A stretch of 64,000 bases of DNA from Bromus sterilis (lineage: Eukaryota; Streptophyta; Magnoliopsida; Poales; Poaceae). The stretch spans positions 380,649,016 through 380,713,015 of the forward strand of contig OX465597.1 in NCBI GenBank assembly GCA_950022295.1. Direction: 5' to 3'. Of the stretch, positions 57,021-64,000 are shown in pieces. The number at the start of each line of letters is the position of its first letter. Position 1 is the first letter of the stretch. The notes under the pieces were generated by a model. The model was not told the DNA's origin, ran no database searches, and was given only the letters and a program-made list of their open reading frames with translations. The position numbers and the translations under genes were made by a program.

Positions 57021-59061
57021 TTTTTCGCGATCCACTGACCGGTCAGCGCAATCGGATTGACACCGGCAGGCCTAACTAAGTTTTTTTTGCAGTCTTCCGG
57101 CCGATCTGCGCAGTCGGCAGACCGATCTGACGCAGCCGATCCGAAATGCAGCGCACTGATATGTTACAGCCGGGCAAAAAGTTGTAGCACAATCGGACCA
57201 ACACTTGGTCAGTTCCGTCATCAGCTTTCTCATCATTTTTTTTTTGACCGATCTGACACAATCGGTGTCCAGCTTCTACTAACTCTATTCTTCTAACACC
57301 CGAATCGGCACCGAGCATAATCAGCTCCGAACCTAGCACAGTCGACTTGCCTTTCTCCTGCCGACCTGAGCAACCCTTCTTTTTCTCTCTCTTCTTTTTT
57401 TTTTTGAACTAGCGCATCTGACGCTCTGAAATTTTTATTTTCTGTCTTTTGTGTCTTCTCTTCTTCTTTATGCAGCATGGGAGGCCCAAGCGCTGGAGCT
57501 GGACGGCCGAGTGCATCGAGGAGGCAGCCGAGCTGGATGTGCTGCGACGGCAACAGCGACGCAACCGGCCACGGGGGCGCGGCGCGCAGGTGATTTGTGA
57601 GGTTGCAGTCGGCCGTGGCGGGCTGAGCTGGCGGCAGCCGAGCACGGGGGAGCAATCGGACGCTGCGCACGGGGGCGTAGCCTGATGCGACGGGCGGCGG
57701 AACCGGCAGATTGGAACCTCGGCAAGGCCTAACTTTGCTTTTTCTCTGAATTTTCTGCTCTTCTCTGCTTCCTCTCTTCTGCTCTTCAGACGGCGGCCGA
57801 GCTGAACTACACAGCCGACCTTTCTCTCTGAACTCTTCTATTTCTGAATTTTTTCTAAGTCTTCTAAACTTTTTCTATTTCTGATTTTGCGTAGCCGGCA
57901 GCTGGCTTCTTCAACTGGCGACCGGAGCAAGCGCGGGCGCAGCCGGCGCTCGGCAAGGGGCGGATGGCACCGGCCCGGGCAGCTGGCGAGAGAGCTCCGG
58001 CTACTCAGAGCTTTGTACGACTCGCAGCTTTGTACGCGTGCTGTGTGGCGAATCCATCCATCAAGCAGCTTGGTTGTAGACTGTGCGTGCGCATGTCGCA
58101 GGAATTACAGAAAGCTAGCAGCTAATTGCATACTTGGAGGCGGAAAGGACCAACCAAATCGGCATTCGGCACGAGGTCAGCGCAGCCGTGGGAGGAGCTC
58201 AGCCGAGGGCGCGGCTCAGACACGGAGGCGAGGCCAGATGCGGCAGCTCGGCCGGACGAGGAGACGACTTCGGCAGCCCGCCGCTGACAAGGAGGCGACT
58301 GCGGGAGCTTGGCAGAGGAGCACGGCGGAGGAGGGCACCGTCGGCCAAACTCGAGCTGCAGCAGCTCGGCGGCGGCCCGACCGAATGCAACCGGAGGAGG
58401 CGGAGGCGAAGCAGAGGGCCGCAGCTCGGAGAGACCGCAGTCGAAAAGAGGCCGTCGGGAGCCAGTGGCAGACTAGTAGCGCAGCTCGGGGCGTGACCGG
58501 GAGCGGCAAGATGAAGCGAGGCAGGAAGTGGAGACCGGCTATGATATGGTCAACATACGGGGATTATCTGGGTGACACACTTCTGAGGGGATGCGTGGGA
58601 GCCGCCGGCCTGTCCACGGCCGCGCGAGCTCGAAGCAGAGGAGGGAACCGGGGGTGCCGCTGCTATCGGGGAAGGGGAGCCACCGTCCCAGCTAAGACCG
58701 CTCGGGCGGAGATGGGGGCAACACTGCTGCGGGCCATGGATGACGGCGAGCAGGAGCCACACGGGACGAGGCGCTCGGGGACGGCCGCATGGGGAGGAGC
58801 TCGAGGAGGCCGCAGCTGACCGTGCAGGAGGGCACGAGGAGCCATGGGCGGAGACGAAGCGCAGCGTGGAATGCAGCCGAGCCACCGGCGGCCACGGCAG
58901 GAACCATAAGCGCAGTCGAAGAAGATGGAGAGCTGCGCGGAAGGGAGCCGAGCCACCAGCCAGCCTTCTGGACCATGATCCAGATCCAGGAGCTTTTGCA
59001 CCGAAGAAACCGTCGATGAAGAAAAATACCGGCCGGAACGGAGATCCGGTCGCCGCAACTT
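57021..59061 (-). other. Leader and internal region of the minus-strand tRNA-Lys element, noncoding
   Basis: About 2 kb, very rich in CAGTCGG, AGCTCGG and their complements. Long ORFs on both strands (for example 57887-58819 plus and 58550-59104 minus) reflect GC-rich sequence with few stops. None shows a domain, a hydrophobic core or a retroelement motif. Confidence 0.6.
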
Positions 59062-59079
59062 GCCCCACGGTGGGCGCCA
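59062..59079 (-). other. Primer binding site, tRNA-Lys
   Basis: Minus-strand TGGCGCCCACCGTGGGGC, exact complement of the plant tRNA-Lys (CTT) 3' end, two bases from the LTR. It fixes the orientation of the element. Confidence 0.92.
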
Positions 59080-59081
59080 AC

Positions 59082-59690
59082 TGTCGTCGATCTATAAACG
59101 ACATATGTCATAGGATGGATAAAGGTGGGGGAACAACGCGCAGACGACCGACGCTCCGGAACGATTCTAGGCACAAGCACACGGCGAGGTACCCAGGTTC
59201 GGGGCTCTCCGTAGAGATAAAACCCCTACTCCTGTCTGTCTGAACTATAGGCATATCAGTGTACAGAGGTGCTCCTCGAGTTGTATGCACGCCTGGCCGA
59301 GATGACCAGTGCGTGAGCTAGCTAATGTCGGATGGATGAAATGGAGGGGTATGTGATGTAATGTGACATCTCACAACTACATTATTCATGACGTGACTAA
59401 AGATGTACTTTCTTGTCTTATGTGCTTGTCTTTTCTTGCTTGTCTTGATGCTTTGGTTGACTTCCGGGCAGCCGGACCGCGGGCAACCGGCAGCCAGCAG
59501 ACGAGCAGCCGGCCAGGTGCGCGGGCAGTCGGTGCAGAGCCCTTGCGAGTCGACCGAGCTGGGCCACAGTCGGCGCAGAGTAGCCGACAGGGTGCAATCG
59601 ACAGGCGCGCAGTCGGCAGGCGTGCAGTCGGCCGGCGGCAATTGCGTCGAATCGGGGACTTTGGTATACCCGGGGGTAATTCTCCCGACA
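59082..59690 (-). repeat. 5' LTR of the minus-strand tRNA-Lys element (609 bp)
   Basis: Same ends as the other LTR, but about 100 bases are missing at GGATGAAATGGAG/GGGTATG (near 59345). Confidence 0.9.
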
Positions 59691-60571
59691 CCATTTGTGC
59701 TCACTTTTGTCACATGTTTGCTTGCTGCACTTTTTATTACATATTTATATTACCTTGCTTTGCCACACCTATCACTCGTATTTTACCATCTCTTCGTCGA
59801 ACTAGTGCACCTATACAACTCCTAGTTGTATTAGGTGGGTTGAGGACAGAAGAGACTTCTTGTATCTTAATTGCAGGGTTGCTTGAGAGAGACCATCTTC
59901 AACCTCTACTTCCCTGAGTTCGATAAACCTTAGGTCATCCACTTGAGGGAAATTGATGTTGTCCTACAAACCTCTGCGCTTGGAGGCCCAACATAGTCTA
60001 CAAGAATAGAAGCGTGCGTAGACATCACCACGCTTCCAAGATCGGGAGCGCAGGCAGACTTCTTCCCGGCACCCTGCCGGAGGTAGGATCGACCTCCGAG
60101 AGCTTCCCCTTCACCATGGACGCTTCCCGTATGTGCCGTGAGTAGTTTCCTTTGGACCATGGGTTCGTGATCATTAGCTATGTGATGTTCTCCTTCCCTC
60201 TTTGTTCTTCATGGTTTAGACCTCGTGAGCTGCCCTACATGATCGAGGCACATATGTAATCTTTCTGCTGTTGCTATGCTGAGTTTGCTGGGATCCGATG
60301 GATTATGAGATTATGTTCAGATTGTGATTGAGTTATATATTTGATTCTCTTTTTTTATATTTATGTTCTTGAGTAACTCTTGCATGTTCTCCGTTGCTGT
60401 TTATTGCTTTGGCCAAGTAGTAGGTAGTGACTCCAAGAGGGAGCGTTATGCATAATTGTGGGTTCATGCCCCCCGATGACTAGCTTGAGTGACAGAAACA
60501 TGAGTCTAGGGGATGTGTTGTTGCCACAAGGGGGAAAACAACGGTGCGTGTATTTGCGGGTGCAAGGATTT

Positions 60572-61516
60572 TTTCCCCTTGTGGCAACAACACATCCCCT
60601 AGACTCATGTTTCTGTCACTCAAGCGTGTCATCGGGGGCATGGACCCACAACGAGCATAACGTTCCCTCTTGGAGTCACTACTTACTACTTGGCCAAAGC
60701 AATAACCAACAACGGAGAACATGCAAGAATTACTTAAGGACAACAATATAAAAGATAAGAACCAAATATATTACTCAATCACAATCTGAACATAATCTCA
60801 TAATCCATCAGATATAGCAAACTCAGCATAGCAATAGCAGAAAGATTACATATGTGCCTCGATCATGTAGGGCAGCTCACGAGGACTAAAACATGAAGAA
60901 CCAAGAGGGGAGGAGAACATCACATAGCTACTGATCACGGACCCATGGTCCAAATAAAACTACTCACGGCACATCCGGGAAGCGTCCATGGTGAAGGGGA
61001 AGCTCTCGAAGGTCAATCCTCCCTACGGCAGGGTGCCGAGAAGAAGTCTGCTGGCGCTCCCGATCTTGGAAGCGCGGCGGCGGCGTAACGGAGGCGAGAT
61101 CGCGAAAAAGGGTTCTGTCTTCGGGGGTTTCGCGTCACGGAGATTAATTAGGCGAAGGAGGGCAGCCAGGGGGGCACCAGGGGACCAGGCGCCCTGGTGG
61201 CGCGACTAACCCTAGGCTGCGCCACCTGGCCGCCTGGGCACCAGGTGGGGCCCCTCTGGCCCTCCTTCGGGGTTCCGGAAGCTTCCATTACGCTGATTTT
61301 TTATTTGATTTTTCCCGAAATTTTGGAGCACTTTTAATATGGGGGAAAACTGAATAGAAAAATAGCAAGAAACAGGATATGGCACTGTGGTGCACTGAGT
61401 TAATAAGTTAGTCCAAATATGATCAAAAGTGTATGAAAGTGTATCAAAAGTATAGCAATATCACACAAAACATGCATGAAGCAAGCAGAAATTATAGATA
61501 CGTTTGGGACGTATCA
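60572..61516 (-). repeat. Family X LTR (TCCC subgroup), minus strand, 3'-truncated
   Basis: On the minus strand it starts TGATACGTCCCAAACG at 61516 and runs through the GC-rich hairpin (about 61170-61255) to CCACAAGGGG at about 60572. It then joins the plus-strand LTR of the same subgroup. Shared variants with 60033-60570, such as GAGAGCTTCCCCTTCACC, make these two the closest LTR relatives in the window. Confidence 0.85.
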
Positions 61517-62226
61517 TCATGCGATGACCTGTTGATCATACGATGATCGGATTGGTTGGGTGGTAACAGAAGGACACCTAACCCGTTGAAGGATCGTGCG
61601 GCGATCCAGGTATGTTGATGGTCATGCGATGACTGGTGCTTGAGTCTGTAATGGCTCCGAGGTAAGCCACATGATCGGGCGATGATCATGAGGGGTTGTG
61701 CGCATTAGTCTTAATGCTGGTAATATGCTTGATGATTATCTGCTTGCATGATGTTGATGCTCACATGATTAACTCATTAATATACTCAAACCTATTAATG
61801 CCATGTTATTGTTTTGCCTTGGTGCATTCGTTGTCGTGAGCTTGCAAGTACATTCTATGTATTGACCTGGTGTGTCATGCCAGATTTGCAGGCAACGCTT
61901 CGGATGCGTAGGACGACGTTCCTGGTGTTTGCGAACTAGGAGGTGTCCCATCCAGTGTCCCTGTGGAGTGGAGTTCGTCACCGTCGTTGTTGTTCCGCTG
62001 CCGAGTTTATTCCGCTGCAAGAGAGTTAATATGCTTCTTGATGTAGATCTGTGGCTAGCTTGAGGAGCAAGCTTGTCCTCCGCTAGCGTTGTAATAAACC
62101 CCTTGTACCCGTATATTAGGTAATAAATAGTTGTTCAGTTCTATATCAAGCAGTGTCGTGTTCCAGAAGACTTGATCTCTGGGCTGGAGCACAGGGCGTT
62201 CTGATCCTCTGAGCCGGGGTGCCACA
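61517..62226 (+). repeat. Partial 5' LTR of the right-edge element
   Basis: Ends GCCGGGGTGCCACA four bases before the PBS. Its first 170 bases repeat TCATGCGATGA-like sequences. No TATA box is visible, so most of U3 is probably missing. Confidence 0.7.
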
Positions 62227-62231
62227 ACGCT

Positions 62232-62243
62232 TGGTATCAGAGC
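62232..62243 (+). other. Primer binding site, initiator tRNA-Met
   Basis: TGGTATCAGAGC, complementary to the initiator tRNA-Met 3' end. Confidence 0.88.
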
Positions 62244-62406
62244 AGGATTGGTTGTAGGGCACCCTAGTCCGCGCGAACGTTAGAAGGACGTGAGATTGAC
62301 GTTAGAGCTAGAGTTTATAGTTTGTTTGTATGCATTTGGTTGCTGAATTTGTTTGCCGCATATAGATGGCATTCTTTTCGCTAACGCTCTGTTCCGCTGA
62401 GTGTAG

Positions 62407-62965
62407 ATGGCAGACGTCCTAGCAGACCAACTGTCACCCTACTCCCCATTCAGCTTTGCCTATCTCCTCGCCGAAGTTTGGCGCAGTCTCTATCCAAGTG
62501 AAGAGATGCAAAAAGGTACAAGGTGTTCCAAGCACCGCTCGGCGGATTGGTGATCGAGTACCGTGCCATTGTATTTATGGAAGCCAGTCTTCCCCTTGGT
62601 AGGCATGCCTACAGCTTCCGTGGTGGACACACCGCTACCACCGATCGTGCCATTCAGCTCGTTGCGTTGACATGCCTCACAAGTCTTCGCTACCAGGAAG
62701 GCATGATGCAGCAGGATCGTGCCTTCCGCCTCTATCCTACCTTGGCCATCACCCCTCGACGAATAAGGTTTCTCGCCCTCCCGCGGAAGCCGACGCAGAG
62801 GTGATCAATCTGTCTCGCTTCGTGATCGCCGCGTTCACCCTCGTCTTCGAGCTGGCCCATGATGCAAGGCAGGCAAGAAGAGCTCTTGCTGCAGCCTCGG
62901 CTCCGGCAACTCCACCGCCAGCCCCTTCAGTTTCCAGTGATCCGTCGATAGATCGTAGTGCTTAA
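62407..62965 (+). pseudogene. Gag-like ORF of the right-edge element, two frameshifts
   Basis: The ATG at 62407 (MADVLADQLSPYSPFSFAYL) starts in frame 1 up to about 62515. The protein then continues in frame 3 (IEYRAIVFMEASLPLGRHAY, then YQEGMMQQDRAFRLYP) to about 62780, and in frame 2 (VINLSRFVIAAFTLVFELAH, then an Ala/Pro-rich tail) to TAA 62963-62965. The three pieces look like one protein of about 185 residues disrupted by two indels. It lies just after the PBS, where Gag belongs, but I see no zinc knuckle and cannot name the family, so a Gag-like or element-specific protein is the safest call. Confidence 0.55.
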
Positions 62966-63200
62966 GCTTCACGTAGATCATGCCGCTTGTTGCATATTGG
63001 GTGATGTTGTGCTAGCAGTAATGTATGACATGTTTCCCTGTAATCCTGATGCACTTACAATACTATTGACCTTCGCTTCGTCGAATTTCTTTGTCAATCG
63101 CTTATTCGCTTACTTGATGTTTAATGAACATACTCTTGCAAGTAGTGTATGACTCTGACGGACCCTTGCTCGCTTTATTTTGGATAATGGCACCACGCCT
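62966..63200 (+). other. Noncoding interval of the right-edge element
   Basis: AT-rich, no coding or structural signal noticed. Confidence 0.5.
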
Positions 63201-63480
63201 GGTTCTGAGCTGATTCGTTGTCGGCCGTCCGGGGTGGATGCCTACTCATTATTTCTCTTTTCAACAGCCAACCCGTGTTCTGGGCTGGGTTTTTTCGGCC
63301 GTCCCGGGAAGTTGTCGAGTTTCTCTTCGTAGTGGCGACCCTATGTTCTGAGCTGTTTCCTCGACCATCTTAGGGGACCTCTGCATTCTTTTTATCAACA
63401 ATGTCTCATGCTCTGAGCTGATTCTTGGTCGGTCGTCTTGAGCAGTGCTTGAGTCATGCCAGTACACGTCCCAGATCTGA
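63201..63480 (+). repeat. Degenerate tandem repeat with GTTCTGAGCTG core, about 70-bp period
   Basis: Cores at 63202, 63276, 63344 and 63410 (GTTCTGAGCTG, GTTCTGGGCTG, GTTCTGAGCTG, GCTCTGAGCTG), each followed by a diverged TCGGCCGTC-like stretch. A weaker fifth copy (ATCTGAGTTG) is near 63475. Confidence 0.6.
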
Positions 63481-64000
63481 GTTGTAAAAAACCCGTTCTG
63501 GTGGCTACTGGGTTATTTGTCGGTTTTATGCAAGGGATTCAGATGGTAATCATCTACCGCTAAAGCTTTTGAAGAGATTCTTCTATCGATTGTTGTTGTT
63601 CTTCGCTCCATTGGATTTCTTCATCGGTTCTTTTGGTTCCTTGGTGTCACCTTATCCACCCTGATGAAAAGTTGCTCATAAACCCTGCATACCTCGAAGA
63701 GTCAGCGCAAGATCGCAGAGCATCGTAAAAGCTACCAAGTCAAGAAGGATGAACACCATGCCGCATTGGTAATGTTTGGCTCCAGCATGAGTGATGCCTG
63801 AATGAATCCTTCGGATCAAGTCGCGTCATTCTGGTAACCGTTATGGCCATGAAGATTCCATCAGTGAAAGGCCGCAATAAATTGGGAAGTCAGCAAGTCA
63901 AAAAGGAATCATACCCGATTGCATTGGAAGTAGGTGCCGCACGTATGGATGCTACCGAAGCTAGCATTTGAATCAAGTCTGCATCAACTACGACAGCCGC
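63481..64000 (+). other. Noncoding end of the window
   Basis: No open frame, LTR boundary or strong repeat seen. Presumably the internal region of the right-edge element. Confidence 0.45.

Larger units (their letters stand above)
49660..59690 (-). mobile_element. Non-autonomous LTR element with tRNA-Lys PBS and tandem array, minus strand, TSD CCATT
   Basis: The LTRs are 49660-55260 (3' on the minus strand, interrupted) and 59082-59690 (5'). TSD CCATT at 49655-49659 and 59691-59695. The PBS is on the minus strand next to 59082. The internal 3.8 kb encodes no recognisable Gag or Pol. It holds a GC-rich leader, a 56-bp tandem array and PPT-adjacent repeats. TGTCG/CGACA ends, the tRNA-Lys PBS and a GGAGGCTAC-type PPT point to the grass Tat branch of Ty3/gypsy (inference). 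By eye the first 215 LTR bases differ at about 16 positions. Confidence 0.85.
48542..60027 (+). mobile_element. Solo LTR of another Athila-like family (about 1.45 kb), interrupted, TSD CCACG
   Basis: Starts TGATACGTCTCAAACG and ends GCGTAGACATCA, with TSD CCACG at 48537-48541 and 60028-60032. Only the first 120 bases resemble family X; the rest is different, including a 3' end (TTGGAGGCCCAACATAG and onward) that I recall from common Triticeae Athila-type LTRs (Sabrina/WHAM-like, not certain). A nested element fills 49660-59690. No internal retroelement sequence of its own remains. Confidence 0.85.
48098..60571 (+). repeat. Family X LTR (TCCC subgroup), plus strand, interrupted at 48542-60027 and 3'-truncated
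   Basis: Starts TGATACGTCCCAAACG at 48098 and is split after CCACG (48537-48541) by a solo LTR. It resumes after the CCACG copy (60028-60032) with CTTCCAAGATCGGGAG and stops at about 60571 in GCAAGGATTTTTT, where an inverted copy begins. GC-rich hairpin near 48365-48440. Confidence 0.85.
61517..64000 (+). mobile_element. LTR retrotransposon with initiator tRNA-Met PBS, both ends incomplete
   Basis: The partial 5' LTR (61517-62226, ending GGGTGCCACA) is followed by a PBS, a leader and a decayed Gag-like ORF, then noncoding sequence to the window edge. The LTR start was lost at the junction with the family X LTR. I do not recognise the family. Confidence 0.75.

Noticed and set aside
57887..58819. 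310-codon plus-strand ORF
   Set aside because: Antisense to its element, arginine- and glycine-rich, caused by CAGTCGG/AGCTCGG-rich sequence with few stops. The minus-strand ORF at 58550-59104 is no better.
48098..61516. One inverted-repeat (foldback) transposon
   Set aside because: The outer ends have no target-site duplication (GCGAG against TCATG), and each arm is a normal family X LTR truncated at the centre. A fusion of two LTRs is simpler.

Overview
This window is a stretch of nested LTR retrotransposons from a large grass genome. I infer Triticeae (wheat, Aegilops or a relative) from the long-LTR Tekay-type chromovirus, the Athila-type elements with LTRs starting TGATACGTC, the tRNA-Asp, tRNA-Lys and initiator tRNA-Met primer binding sites, and the depth of nesting. 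I found no host gene, rRNA, tRNA gene, CRISPR array or DNA transposon. Every coding region belongs to a retroelement and every one examined is broken.

The layout is three stacks of insertions, most of them dated relative to each other by target-site duplications (TSDs). Left stack (1-30182): a minus-strand non-autonomous Athila-like element, called family X here (21426-30182), has its 3' LTR interrupted by a plus-strand family X LTR (20039-21425). That LTR was hit by an autonomous Athila-type element (1-20038, running off the left edge), which in turn received a complete 13.2-kb Tekay-type chromovirus (3501-16712, TSD CACAG). A solo LTR (28134-29755, TSD CGGTG) sits in the 5' LTR of the minus-strand element.

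Middle stack (30183-48097): after an orphan fragment with a TATA box comes a second minus-strand family X element (30521-32250 and 46754-48097). It was split by a plus-strand family X element (32258-46753), which contains a 3.9-kb solo LTR (36195-43831, TSD TCCAC), which contains a 3.7-kb solo LTR in reverse (36683-40365, TSD CCCAC). The 32258-46753 element has no TSD and carries polypurine-tract bases outside its left LTR, which looks like integrase-independent integration.

Right stack (48098-64000): a plus-strand family X LTR holds a solo LTR (48542-60027, TSD CCACG), which holds a minus-strand non-autonomous element with a tRNA-Lys PBS and a 23-copy 56-bp tandem array (49660-59690, TSD CCATT), which holds a young plus-strand element (49875-54760, TSD CCTGG) whose two 633-bp LTRs differ at 6 positions. 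The outer LTR then meets an inverted copy of itself, forming a palindrome with a spacer of about 32 bp (60033-61084). The window ends in the LTR, PBS and decayed gag of another element (61517-64000).

Functionally, the two autonomous types (Athila and Tekay) encode gag/protease/reverse transcriptase/RNase H/integrase, but both carry stop codons and frameshifts. The family X, 49660-59690 and 49875-54760 elements keep LTRs, PBS and polypurine tracts but lack recognisable reverse transcriptase and integrase, so they presumably moved using proteins supplied in trans. The most unusual features are repeated internal copies of polypurine-tract modules in three non-autonomous families, a GC-rich hairpin shared by LTRs of different families and by the leader of an extra coiled-coil ORF, exchange of 5' coding cassettes between members of one LTR family, and the TSD-less integration.
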